Shown: piece after piece, positions 29,967 through 40,910 of the stretch
Numbering within the stretch: position 1 is the first letter of the stretch
How the letters are laid out: every line of letters begins with the position of its first letter
Assembly (NCBI GenBank): GCA_015832175.1
Contig: WJXW01000002.1
Location: 3,782,001-3,846,000, forward strand
DNA length: 64,000 nt
Direction of reading: 5' to 3'
DNA from: Paraphaeosphaeria minitans
Taxonomy: Eukaryota; Ascomycota; Dothideomycetes; Pleosporales; Didymosphaeriaceae
Notes under the pieces: model-generated
Told to the model about the DNA's origin: nothing
Databases searched by the model: none
Seen by the model: the letters and a program-made list of their open reading frames with translations, nothing else
Position numbers and translations under genes: made by a program

Positions 29967-32900
29967 CTACTCCGAATCACTGTCAATGACGAAACCAGCC
30001 CGCGTGTTCCTCGCAGGCCGCTGAACAGTGACGACTTCGTCTTCATCATCATCATCATCATCATCCGCATCAGCCATTGTTACATCGCCATCTGCAGACG
30101 CAGGAGGAGCAGATGTCGCCGGTAGTTCTGCTGCTCTGGCAAGTTGAGATGACAGAGGCGTATCAGTAGCCTCATCTTCGCTGTCATCCAAGTTGACCTG
30201 CCTCTCTTCTGACAGAGTTCTGCTGCTATGATTGTCCTCAGACCCATCAGCCGCATCTTCTTCATCGCTCTCATCTGAGTCAAATGGCCCAGCTCTCTGT
30301 TTCTGCTTCGGTGGGGTTTTCCGTCTCTTGCTATCCTTTACTGTAGCTTCATCTGCCTTTCTCTTTTTCGGTGCACTAGGCTCCGTATTGCCCAACACCA
30401 GTGATTTTGCAATTTTTGCTTTGGTTTGAACTCGAAGCGCTTCCTCTCTTGCAAAGAATGCCGCGTCCGCTTCTGGATCGTCCTCCTCGTCGGAGTCGTG
30501 GACGAACATTGTACTCTTAACTTTGAGCTGCTTCTCCATCTCTTTTTGGCGTCGAGCATTTGCCCTCTCTTCTTTCTCTTCATCATCAAGCTCAATAGGG
30601 GTGCGTGCCCTTCGACGGCGTTTGAGTACTTTCTTCCCGCTTCCATCAGCCTTTCTTGCAGTCGGCTCGTCCAGGGCATACTCTTCGCGATCTTCTCCGG
30701 AATCGTGATCGATGCCGTCTTCGTCATCGTCCCAATCCACGCGATGGGTGGAACGACGTGCTGCCGCGGCCTTGCCGCGAAGCATGTCCTCGGGGCCTTT
30801 GCCATCATCGTACGTTGGTGGATCGAACTCGTATTTGCGGATAAGGTCGATTGCTTGTTGTAGCTCTACAGATGTCAAATTAGATGGTATTACCCAGCTC
30901 GCATCAGGATCGTCGTTGGCGCCCAAGCGGGTGAAGCCCACGAGCGTCAACAGAAGACGAAGCTTGTTGTCTTTAAACATTGCCACGCGATGCTCCTCGC
31001 TGTCAGGCTTTATTACTGCAAACAATCAGCAAAAGAAAATGACGGAGTGGCAACCGGGCCTACATATAGATGGCGGCTTGGGAGCTTCTGCTTCGTCTTG
31101 GCCGATAGTAGCCTGTCCTTCTGGTTCTACTGCTGCTGTAAGTTCTTTCTGCGCTTCATGCATGTCTTCCCATGCTTTTCGCTCCTCAACGGCTGAGTTC
31201 AAGATGTCTCGAACCCAGTGCAACGCGTCCGATTTCTGTTGATTGACAAGCACACCCACAGCGACACCAATTTGTTCAGGCCTGTCCATACCAGGCTTGA
31301 CTTCAAGCTCGGCTGGAGCGCGTGGTGTCCTTGTGGGCAGTTCTCGGTCGTATCCATGCTCCAGGAAGAATATGGTTTGTGGAATCTTGCTAAAGAGCAT
31401 CTCCACAATGAGCTCGGGTCTGTCCTGTATCCGTTTCACAACGGTCCGGAAGAAGTGTCTCACAAACTCCTCCCACTCTTTGAACGATGGCGAGTCAGGA
31501 TCCAAACCCTCTGGACCATTGATTATCTTGTTGAATAGCTGGAGTATATCCACGCGGTACAGCAATACGCCCAGCTCCATCTTGAAGGCAACTCTGTGAA
31601 AAAATCGGTGTATTCGTTTTAGTTGATCCAAAGCGAGTTCGTTGTAGTATTTCAAAAACGCAACGAACGTGTTGACGCTGCTTTGGTTGATGAACTTGGC
31701 CGCAAAGCGAACGAAGTCAAATTTACGCTCCGATACTGTTCGTTGTGCTTCTTCGAGGTCTTCTCTTTCTGAAACCTGACCCTCCGGTTCATCATTTTCT
31801 CCCTGAGCTTCGGCTTGCTTCTTACGAATCGTTCGAGCACGCCGTTTCGACCGGACTTGCATATCCACATTTTGCTTCGAATAGCGTTCCAGCATCCGCA
31901 AGAAGACGTGAGAAAGTTCCGTAACCGCGTCAAGATACCCGAAACCCTGGTCTTTATATGATCGCAGAGTGTGAACTATCCGATCATGCGTCGACTCTTC
32001 GTAGAAAATTCGATTTTGTATGTTCTCGGCGATCTCTTGGTCATCCTCTACTGCCGAGTCAGACATCTCCTGTACTGTGAGCAGAATTTGCGTGAAGCAC
32101 TTCATGCCGGCGTTAAGATCCTGCCATATTTTATCATCTTCGCTCTTTTGCATGAATCGGTTCATTAGGATGAAAGTCTCTTGGTTCATCACCTCTGCCA
32201 CCAAACCATAGCTTTCGTCTTCGGCAGTGAGCACCTGCTTGCTCTTCGCGTCAGCAGCCTTCTCCTTCATAGTGCGCCGGCGGGCACACTCCGCACGCAG
32301 GAACCACGATACAAGGTAGAAAAACTGCCGTGAATGGCGATCCTCTACTCGTTCGGTTTCTCGTTCGATTGCTTTCCTGAGATGGAGGAAAAGCGGGTTG
32401 AACGAAGAGTCGAGGAACTCTTCAACAAAGTTTTTAATGTACTTCTGAGCAGAAGAGCTCAGGGCAACAGGTAGGTCAAATTCCTCGCGCTCCTGATCAC
32501 CATCCGTTTTGCGTCCTGGTCGCTTCGGTTTGTTCCACTTCTTTGTCATATCCATCTTCTGCATACTCTTCTGTGCTTTGCCGAGCACATCCTGTCCAGA
32601 GATCGTTGATACCTGCTCGTCGTCCCCACGCTTGAGCCAAATCATTGTGCCGAATCTGTTGTGCCGTGACGGAGCATGTCGCGCGTACCCAGCCAGCATT
32701 GACTTCTCTTTTTGAATCAAACTCTTGAGCTCATCGGTGTTTTTGCTCTTGAGCTTCTTTTCTTCCATGAACAACTTCTCCGCGTCAATGCCTTTGAGCA
32801 AGTAGAACAGGATCTCCAATACGATAACATCTTGTGAAACAAAGTCCTCTCCGATGCTCGAGGCCACGCTGAGAATGACCTGGAAGATGTCTTGTTGGTC

Positions 32901-33654
32901 AAAAGTATCAATCACAGCTGACCTAGATACCTCCGCCTCATCTATGTCCATTGGTACGCTTTTGGGGGGTGAAAGCATAACGACGTTTCGGATAAAGTAT
33001 AAAGCGATGCGGATGATACCGTCGTCTCGGGGTGTTCGTTCGCGCAAGGGAACGGCCATGGAAGGGAGAGCGATGCGAACCGCGGTCTGGAGGATGTGTG
33101 TACGATCGTACTGCAGGATTGCACGTTTGTAGGCAATCTGCGCGAGTTGAATATATGGTCCATGGCGGTGGTGATTCACGGTCGCTTCAATGGGGTCGAT
33201 CTCGAACGGCCAGGTTAAAGGTACAAGAAGTTCCACTGCCCCATGTCAGCTCTCGTCGCCATCAGGCTTCTCCACATTACATACATGTCGCAACAGCAAG
33301 CTTATGCTTCAACCGATCGTCCGTCGCCTTCGTGGATACCTTCGCAAGGATTTCCAGTAGGTCTCCCTTCACTAGGTTCGCCTCGGCCATGCATCGTGCC
33401 ACATCGCGGCGGTTTAATTGACCGTCGGCGAACTTAAGCCACTTGCGTAGGTCCTTCAAACAGAGAAGGGCGTCGTCTCCGAAGGAGTATGTGCCATCGT
33501 CGCCAGTTCCACCGAGCTACTGTTCATTAGCAATAGAACTCATAACATGGCGAGGAACCGTGCTTACAGCAGTGATGAGACTGTATACATGAGCGCGGAT
33601 CTCAGGATCCACCGGATCCTTCGCCCACTCATCCAGAGTCGTTTGTTGGGCCAT
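29967..33654 (-). CDS. TOF1: Replication fork protection protein Tof1/Swi1 (Timeless family), 1179 aa
   Basis: Four exons: 33654-33568, 33516-33285, 33235-31064 and 31015-29967, with introns of 51, 49 and 48 bp. Exon 1 encodes MAQQTTLDEWAKDPVDPEIR. Exon 2 gives LGGTGDDGTYSFGDDALLCL and LKDLRKWLKFADGQLNRRDV, the conserved start of Timeless proteins. Exon 3 carries the helical Timeless core (LLVPLTWPFEIDP, PYIQLAQIAYKRAIL, IRIALYFIRNVVML) and the downstream PTRTPRAPAELEVKPGM region. Exon 4 (ILIKPDSEEHRVAMFKDNKL) ends in a long acidic/basic tail with a poly-Asp run encoded by ATC repeats on the plus strand (about 30043-30065). Tof1 acts with Csm3 at stalled forks and supports checkpoint signalling. 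It is divergent from the HADH gene. Confidence 0.96.
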
Positions 33655-34213
33655 TGTTGTGGTTGAGGTCGCAATCCCACGCTGCTCACATTGCGCGAAC
33701 GCGTCGCTAACACGCGGTCGCGTAAAGTGCTTTGGTGGCGGCAGCCTAAGCCCACCTGGGACAGTTTCTCGCCATCCTGATTTGGACGGTGTGGGCAGAG
33801 GATCTCGACTTCACTTTAGCGTCGCCGAATCCTAACCTTGCCTTTATAAAAATGTTTTTAAAGAAAAACCAATAAAACACCTTTTTTTATTAATTTTAAC
33901 TAGATTAACTTATTTTTAAAAGTTTTTTAGAATAATTAACGAAAAATATTTAAAAAGAATTACTATTTATTAGAAAATGACTTTGTATATCACTTGGAAT
34001 TATTTGAACTTGAAAGACATTAATTTAGTAGCGTAAGGTCAGATTCGTTGATGTCAAGTATACTGTACGCATGACCTGCGCACTGATTCGTACGTCATGC
34101 CTCGGTCCTAACGAACGGCTTGCCTCGGCCTTCACGCTTCGCATTGAGCCCCAGCTTCACATGTTGTTTTCCCGACGCTTCTGATATTTTCGAATTCTGC
34201 CACAGATACCGTC
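33655..34213. other. Divergent intergenic region with AT-rich island
   Basis: Between TOF1 (-) and the HADH gene (+). It contains the AT-rich block listed next; the flanking 180 bp on each side have normal composition and should hold the two promoters. Confidence 0.6.
33838..34035. other. AT-rich island, about 200 bp
   Basis: The block is made almost wholly of A and T (for example ttttaaagaaaaaccaataa, then long runs of attaatttta), with sharp edges against sequence of about 50% GC. No ORF, terminal repeats or target-site duplication were seen. It may be a remnant of a RIP-mutated repeat or an AT tract such as an origin. Confidence 0.75.
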
Positions 34214-35275
34214 ATGTTTACAGCAACTTCCAGACGAGCAATTGGTTTCGCCGCGAAGAGGCAATGCCGTAGCTTCAGCTCTACGCCCGCTGTTGGCGCT
34301 GCAGCGGAAGTCAAGAAGCTTGGTGTGATCGGAGCTGGCCAGATGGTACGTAGAGAGACTGCGCTCAAAAACTCACTTTACTAAAATGGTGTAGGGGCTC
34401 GGTATCGCGCTTGTAGCAGCGCAAAGAGCTAACGTCCCGGTGCGATTGATTGACTCCTCGCAAGCCCCCATCGACAAAGGCTTGAAGTTCGCGGACAAGC
34501 TGCTCGAGAAGGACGTCGGCAAAGGAAGAATATCCCAAGAGGATGCTGCTGCAACTAGGGAGCGTCTGACGTCCAGTACAAAGCTAGAAGATCTCTCAGA
34601 CGTTGATTTCGTGATCGAAGCTGTTCCCGTTCGTCCGCCAGTCTACATTATCCAGCTACAAGCTCACACTGCTCGCAGGAAATCATAGAGCTAAAGAACA
34701 AAATATTTGCCCAGCTGGCACAGATTTGCCCATCACACGCTATCCTAGCAACGAACACTTCCTCGATATCCATCACGAAGATCGCCGCTGCGACTACAAA
34801 AGACCCCACAGATCTGTCCGCCTCATCGCGCGTTATCAGCACCCATTTCATGAACCCCGTCCCGATCCAGAAAGGTGTGGAAATTATAACTGGACTTCAA
34901 ACCTCTGAGGCCACGCTCGAAACCGCTCTCGAACTATGCAAGCGTATGGGGAAGATCCCTTCGACGAGTGCAGACTCGCCTGGCTTTCTCGCAAATCGCA
35001 TCCTGATGCCATACATCAACGAGGCTATCATATGCTTGGAAACAGGCGTGGGGAAGAAGGAGGACATTGATAGCATCATGAAAAACGGCACCAACGTGCC
35101 GATGGGACCGCTGCAACTGGCTGACTTCATCGGCATCGACACTTGTCTCTCGATCATGCAGGTGCTGTACAACGACACCGGAGATTCAAAGTACAGGCCT
35201 GCAGTGCTGCTTAAGAAGATGGTGGATGCTGGATGGTTGGGCAAGAAGTCCGGCAAAGGCTTCTATGACTACTAA
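34214..35275 (+). CDS. Mitochondrial 3-hydroxyacyl-CoA (3-hydroxybutyryl-CoA) dehydrogenase, 320 aa
   Basis: Three exons: 34214-34345, 34395-34628 and 34679-35275; introns are 49 and 50 bp. The N-terminus ([20 protein letters not shown]) is an Arg-rich presequence. The Rossmann NAD-binding motif [13 protein letters not shown] spans the first splice, and the negative charge binding the ribose is in VRLIDSS. Exon 3 has [15 protein letters not shown] and the catalytic-His segment STHFMNPVP. The C-terminal dimerisation domain has [19 protein letters not shown] and ends [10 protein letters not shown], typical of short-chain HADH. The enzyme performs the third step of beta-oxidation (L-3-hydroxyacyl-CoA to 3-ketoacyl-CoA). 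Substrate length cannot be judged from sequence. Confidence 0.94.
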
Positions 35276-35969
35276 AGCAAACTAATTGATTGTTCAATCT
35301 TTTTAATTCTTTGGTCCTTTAAATTTCAATTTGCCAATACTCTTGCTCATGTCACAAAACAATTTGTTGGCCAGGTTGCTCGCCTAACGCGGTCTGCCTC
35401 TTGTACTCAGATACATATCAGCTGTCCATTGAGATCAAGCATTGGCGTGGTAGGCCAAGGACAACAGACATCCTTTCCAAATTGATCCGCACTTAAAGTA
35501 CAAAGTCATACCGAAGTCAACTTCTTGAGAACATACATTACCATTCAAGTGTGGACGCCGCATTGCTCCTCCTGGGGTAACACAGTGTACTGGAGTTTAT
35601 AAGTACTGCAATGGTGAAGTGAATGACATGGTGCCTCGGCTCTTTCCGCAACATTGGTTAGAGTAGCTTGGTGTACATCCCATCGGCTGCAGTCTGCCTT
35701 CGGTATCATGCACGTTGCGATTGATGGTTACAGGTTCGACTTTGTCCGGGAAAGCTGCGTCATGGACACCACGGGATGGCCGGCAACGGCACCGTCGAAA
35801 TAGCGGGGCTCGAGCTTGAGCTCCCACCAGTTGAGACAAAAGTAACCCAACTCCGCCACGGCACCAGGCAACTTTAAGCCCTGTCTCACACGACCGCCGC
35901 ACACCTGGCCTCTTGACTTCTCTTCTATTATCTATATACAGTTGTCGTTAGTATTCGGACTTCGTAAAG
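35276..35969. other. Intergenic, 0.7 kb
   Basis: It should hold the 3' UTR of the HADH gene and the promoter of the YOP1-like gene. No additional gene or repeat was seen. Confidence 0.5.
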
Positions 35970-37122
35970 ATGTTTGGCTTCATTGCCGACGGGTTAACGT
36001 GAGTGTACCCCGCCCCCGCCATGAGAGTATGCGAACCTCAGCTACGAATATATCCGTAAAACCACTATAGCTTCCAAGAGCTTTGATGTTGTATCCCTGG
36101 TTCTTCTACATAGGCTAACGAACCCCAGCGTCGCTATCACCGTCCTTCTTCCGATCTTCGCTTCCTACAAAGCCCTCCACACCTCCGATCCAGCCCAGAT
36201 CGCACCGTGGCTCATCTATTTCATTACCCTCCTCCTCTTCCATACGATTGAGAACACTTTCGACTTCATCCTAGCATGGGTCCCCTTCTATTCTTGGATC
36301 CGCTTCTTCGCGCATCTCTACCTTATCCTGCCGGGTTCACAAGGCGCAACCTTCCTCTACCAAGAGTACATCGAGCCGTTCCTGTACCACCACGAGCGCG
36401 AAATCGATGACTTCATAACCGAGACACACGACAAGTCAAAGAAGGCAGGGCTCGCATACCTCCAGCAGGCCATCGAATGGGCCAAGGTCAACGTGCTGGG
36501 CTTCGCGCCGCAGGAGCGTGCTCCCTCCCCCACCCCGGGTCAAAGCTACGCACAGAACCTCATGTCAAGGTTTAACATGCCTTCCGCGCGTGGAAGCGAT
36601 AACCTATACGGCTTGGTCAACCAAGCGCTCAGCGGCGCGAGCGCGCTCTACGCGGGAAACAGGGATGCTCAAGCTGCAGAGCTCAGCCGAAGCGCAAACA
36701 TCATTCCCGATAACATCCGGAATAACGACGACCGACTCAACTACGTTTCCTCGCAGCGAGAGCGCCTGATGACGCTTCTCCAAGCATTCGACCACGAAGC
36801 CGATAACGTACGCGCTCAGCGGGAGGGCGGAAGCAGGTACTACGAGGGAATCGGCGGGCTGTCAAAGAGCAGGAGTGAGGCCGAATTCGATAGGATCGAG
36901 GTAGACGAGGCGAGTTCTGGCTCTGGTTCAGAGCGCCCGCCGTATCCCACCACTCCGCCAGCATTTGATCGGAGGGCCAGCAACGGGTGGATGCCGTGGA
37001 ATTGGCAGCGTGGACCACCGCCGCAGCTACCGCGGGAAGATGAACCGCTTGCCTATGGCAGGCAGCCTGGATCGCGACGTGATCAAGGTCATTCTACGGG
37101 CTACGACGCTAGTGACCGATAG
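35970..37122 (+). CDS. YOP1/REEP (TB2/DP1/HVA22) family ER-shaping protein, 340 aa
   Basis: Two exons: 35970-35998 (29 nt) and 36129-37122. The 130-bp intron is GTGAGT...CCCCAG and leaves MFGFIADGLT joined to VAITVLLPIFASYKALHTSD. The two hairpin membrane segments (VAITVLLPIFASYKAL; WLIYFITLLLFHTIENTFDF and ILAWVPFYSWIRFFAHLYLI) and the following LPGSQGATFLYQEYIEPFL form the TB2/DP1/HVA22 domain. An amphipathic stretch lies near EIDDFITETHDKSKK. The C-terminal 200 residues are hydrophilic and Ser/Pro-rich. This tail makes the protein longer than Yop1 itself (about 180 aa). These proteins bend tubular ER; the tail may give a different job, for example in reticulophagy (inference). Confidence 0.9.
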
Positions 37123-37535
37123 TGGTGCATGCTGTGGAATCCCATTCTCGTTGTTAATCTAGATTTATGGCGTTAATATTACTACGTTCGATTTGGAGTT
37201 AGATAAAATGCGCAAAAATGTTTTCCAAACACCTTGACTTGGCTTGGCTGGGAATGGGGCACAATGAATATCAGGTATTGCAACGGTTTGGACCAAGTAC
37301 AATTACCTTCTCCATGAAAGTCGAGGCACTAATGTGATCTTCACGATATGTACAGATATACATCCACATCCATGTCTATGCTCCGAGTTTTCAGCTCGTT
37401 CCTTCATCTTGTCCGTCCCGTATTCTACAATATCCTACATTGTCCGATCAGATACACTTAACCAGCATTGTTACTAACGATTTTTCAAGTCTCGCGTCAA
37501 CCCAGTGAGTCCATGTGCACAAGCCAAACCATCTA
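37123..37535. other. Intergenic between convergent genes, 0.4 kb
   Basis: 3' UTRs of the YOP1-like gene (+) and MGM101 (-). Nothing further was seen. Confidence 0.5.
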
Positions 37536-38487
37536 CTACGTCGCCTTGAACGGGTAGCGAACAGCATCGTCTTTGCGGATCACAACCTTCTTCTTTTTCT
37601 TGTTCACCACATGCTCCACCCAGATCTCCTTAGTGTAATCCTTGGTAAACGTGCGGATGAAGCGCGGGTCCCATAGCTCAGAGGCAATACCGACATCCTT
37701 GCAGCAGCGCATCAAGGCATTGGACTTGCAGCCCTCGGTGGCGGTGGGTATGCCGTCTGGGTCGAAATATTGCTGCTCGCCGCGCGCGATGGCAACAAGC
37801 CTGCCAAAAATTAGTGGAACTGCGTCTGCCTGATTATGCGCAGATAGCTCACCTTCCCTGGACAATCAAGCCGTATTCCCTCGTGACAATCTTCCCTGTC
37901 ACAATGCTCTCGCCCCTGGGTGCGAGCCCCCATCCTCCAGGTCCGAATGCCTTGTTCAATATCCGCCTGTACTTGATCTCGGGCAAGTATATTATACCAT
38001 CCGGCTTGACTTCTACATCGTCCAGCGCGATCGGCGCAAGGAGGACCTCATTCTGCTCGGGCGAAAAGGAAACGCTACCCAGACCGTGGTACGAGCGTGT
38101 CCAGTCAATTGCTGGGACGCCTTCAATCTCGGCGGGCTGATCAGACAGACCGTCAGTCAGGGAGCGTTGCCCAGTCGCGGCCTCGGTTGCTGAAGCATTG
38201 CGTGCAGTCGGGACAGGAGGCTCTTTCGCGGGGAAGCTGGGTCTGACTGTGCGCTGGGTCGAGGAGTACGACGATGTGGTAGTCGATGCTGGATTGGCCG
38301 CCGTTGTAGAAGACGCAGGTTTCGCTGCTGTGCTCGTCGAGGCTGTTGAGGCGCGTGGTGTGCTGTTCACGAATGCGGCGGAGGCCGGGGACGAGGAGAA
38401 GGCGCGGTGGGTGGCCCGGTATGCAGAAAGAGTGCTTCTCGAGCAGGAAGATGTGAGTAGAGACGAAACTCCCCTGCGTGCTGCCAT
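37536..38487 (-). CDS. MGM101: Mitochondrial genome maintenance protein Mgm101, 299 aa
   Basis: Two exons, 38487-37853 and 37800-37536; the 52-bp intron is GTGAGC...TTGGCAG. The ATG at 38487 opens a mitochondrial presequence ([19 protein letters not shown]). A longer frame from 38577 has no such signal at its start. A low-complexity Ser/Thr/Ala linker follows. The conserved core then runs [54 protein letters not shown] and [13 protein letters not shown]. Across the splice come [32 protein letters not shown] and a basic end ([19 protein letters not shown]). Mgm101 is a Rad52-like single-strand annealing protein of mitochondrial nucleoids, needed for mtDNA maintenance and repair. Confidence 0.96.
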
Positions 38488-39503
38488 TATGAGATTTGAC
38501 GCGGTGCTGTCGTTCCTGGATGGCGATGGGTTGCTGAGACGCGAAGTCACGGTCCTGCTGCCATTTTCGCTGGCCAATCAGGGCGAAGCCGCTTCCCAAC
38601 TCAAGATGCTTGCAGCGAAATCGACTTTCTATATCCATCTTCCAAGGTCCTCTCCATCAGGTGATAATTCACTTACCTTAGCTTGACAGAGCTGTGAATA
38701 CCTAGCGACAGGTAGCCGCCTCTCGTATCGACCATCGATGCGTCTGTGAGGATAAGAAAACCTATAGGTACCAACAAGCGCTTAGCACAGCATCAGCAGT
38801 GCACCTCGCTCACACCACCAATACCAATGCCTCGGGCAGGAAAGAGCCACCTGCAACAGTACACGTATAGAAGCGATTGTGAAGAAGGCTAACGGTACGA
38901 GATGTCATTCTAGCATCTCGGTCGACATCTTGTTTCTCTCACTTGCATCTCGGGGTAATTGACTTATGCAGGGATTTCGTTCTAATAGCATCGCCACAAC
39001 AGCAGGAGTTCATGTCGAGGTAACACTGTTATAGAGCAGCATCAAATATTCATGTATCATATTTCTTGTTCTAATTACATTGTGGCGCGTGGAACGGAAT
39101 CGATGTTCGCAGTTGCTGACATTGGCCGAGCGATTCTGACAGTGGTTTTCTCGCCTGATGCACCAACAATGAAGGCCTCGGCAACGAATCATGATTTCTA
39201 GCAACTACTACCCACGATTTCGTTGGCTGGACTCAACCCGGACCCCGGGAACTCGATGATGTACGCCAACAGAGGGTTTGACGCTACTACCCTCGTGAGC
39301 ACAGCCTAACAATCCTAGAGGCAACATCGAACAGCAACAGCCGATTATACCGTATATAACAACAGAGGACTCTTATAGCCACTGCACTGACCGACTGAAG
39401 GACTACTATTCTCAGCAGAATACACTTCTACGGCCACGGCGAGCACTGGCCTAGTCGGCCACCTGGCCAGTGTTGCAGCAGCAAAGGGCGATTCATTCCG
39501 AGG
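38488..39503. other. Intergenic, 1.0 kb
   Basis: It contains the promoter of MGM101. Short frames are not protein-like. The sequence approaching 39480 may include further decayed P450 N-terminal sequence but is not recognisable. Confidence 0.45.
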
Positions 39504-39985
39504 GGTATATACCGCGTATATTTCCATCCTCTTTCCAAATACCCTGGCCCTAAGCTCTATGCTTTCACGACAATTCCGCAGATCATTGGTACATGGAAAG
39601 TAGAGCCACACAAACGCATTGAAGCTATCCACGCGAAGTACGGCAGTGTGCTAAGAACTGACCCAGATTAAAATTAGTTTCATCGACTCTGAAACAGGGA
39701 AATTCGTCCACGGCGACGGCGAAACAAAGGCTCAAGGCCTTTCCACGTTGGCCCTCGTGACTGCTTTGGCAAGAAGTAAGTATTGTTTGTCTACTAAAGT
39801 GATTGAATTGGAATGCTAACAACTGCACAGCTTGGCATGGCATGAGATGCGTCACATTGCTGCGAAGGTTCACCATCAATTTGACTTTGAGCTTAGCCTC
39901 CGAAAGCGACAGCTAGACCGACCAGAAGATCTTCATTCTTAACCAAAAGGAGCCGCTCCACATGAAGCTCAAGGCCGTCTACTAG
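39504..39985 (+). pseudogene. Collapsed cytochrome P450 pseudogene (N- and C-terminal ends only)
   Basis: From 39504 the plus strand reads GIYRVYFHPLSKYPGPKLYA and goes on to HKRIEAIHAKYGSVLRTDPD, the classic fungal P450 N-terminal region. A frame break with TAA occurs at 39669. One base out of frame, KISFIDSETGKF resumes. After 39776 comes an intact-looking intron (39776-39830: GTAAGT, gctaac branch, CACAG). The next exon reads LAWHEMRHIAAKVHHQFDFE, the helix after the heme-binding loop of a P450. A second frameshift precedes EPLHMKLKAVY and TAG at 39983-39985. The roughly 350 central residues, with the I-helix, ExxR and Cys heme ligand, are missing. It is non-functional. Confidence 0.85.
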
Positions 39986-40276
39986 TTCACCTATTCATCT
40001 GGTTCCGAACGCTGCAGTACTAGGTCGAACCATCTATTACTGCGCTTCCCCTTGTGGGGTAGCACATAGTATTCAAAATATGTCAGGCGTCATGAAGTAA
40101 CTCGGAGCAATCAAGTGCATCAGCTACCTAACCTCTCAGCAAAGCCCGACGAGAGCATAAGAGCTCGCACCTTCTCATTTCGAAACTTTTGTAAATTGTT
40201 ACATTCACGAATTATAGTACAGTAGTGCAACAGTTACAATACAAGGGCCTTGCTCCGGTCCAAGGGATCAACTCTT

Positions 40277-40794
40277 TCAGACATCTTTGGCCGCAGTTCG
40301 CTTGTCGTTACCATGCTTCTTCCAACATGCTCGGAAAACTTCCATCTGCAAGGCGCAAGTTAGTCCTCGGCGATCAAACATGATTACCCCAACATGCCGG
40401 TACTCGGGTCAGAGCGTATTGGTAGGGATGGAGCTCTTGTCGGGATCGGTTGAAGGCCTCGGGTCAGCGCTCAATTGGGACTAACCTCTTTCTTGCACAA
40501 GCGCCAATCTTTCTTCTCGTAGTAGCAGTCGGTCAATCTCATGTTTTCGTCTGCATTGCTACATCAGTATTCCCGCATTGTCCGACTACGATACTGAAGG
40601 TCGGCGTACCTGCGCATCCCGTGCTGAATATCCGCTTGTCCCTTCGCGTGGTCGTTAGCTAGGTAAGCTTTCGCCATCCACTCACGTCCCCGCTCGCCAA
40701 CGAAAACAGCAATTGGCCGTACGCACCAGTCATCCGGCTCATCATCGTCCTGCATCTTGGACGAGGCGTCGGCTCGTGCTGCGTCATTAGACAT
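40277..40794 (-). CDS. COA4: Cytochrome c oxidase assembly factor 4 homologue, twin CX9C protein, 77 aa
   Basis: Four tiny exons: 40794-40727, 40641-40610 (32 nt), 40550-40486 and 40345-40277, with introns of 85, 59 and 140 bp. All are GT-AG, and intron 1 has a gctaac branch site. The spliced protein reads MSNDAARADASSKMQDDDEP, DDWDKRIFSTGCADENMRLTDCYYEKKDWRLCKKEMEVFRACWKKHGNDKR in sections. It has two perfect C-x9-C motifs (CADENMRLTDC and CKKEMEVFRAC) and the KDWR spacer seen in Coa4/CMC-type proteins. Such proteins are imported into the intermembrane space by Mia40 and help assemble complex IV. No single exon stands out as an ORF, so the gene is easily missed. It is head-to-head with biotin-protein ligase. 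Confidence 0.9.
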
Positions 40795-40910
40795 TGCTTC
40801 GGCTTGTTGTCTCTTGTGGGTGTCAGGATTTCCGGAGTGGAGTGAGCAGTGCACGGGTGAGGTCGTCACTCGGCGGAGAAACACGGCGCCGAGGCGCGGT
40901 CACATCAACC
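40795..40910. promoter_or_regulatory. 116-bp shared promoter, COA4 (-) / BPL1 (+)
   Basis: Only 116 bp separate the start codons of the two divergent genes, so the promoters and leaders must overlap. No TATA box was seen; the sequence near 40881-40895 is GC-rich. Confidence 0.65.
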
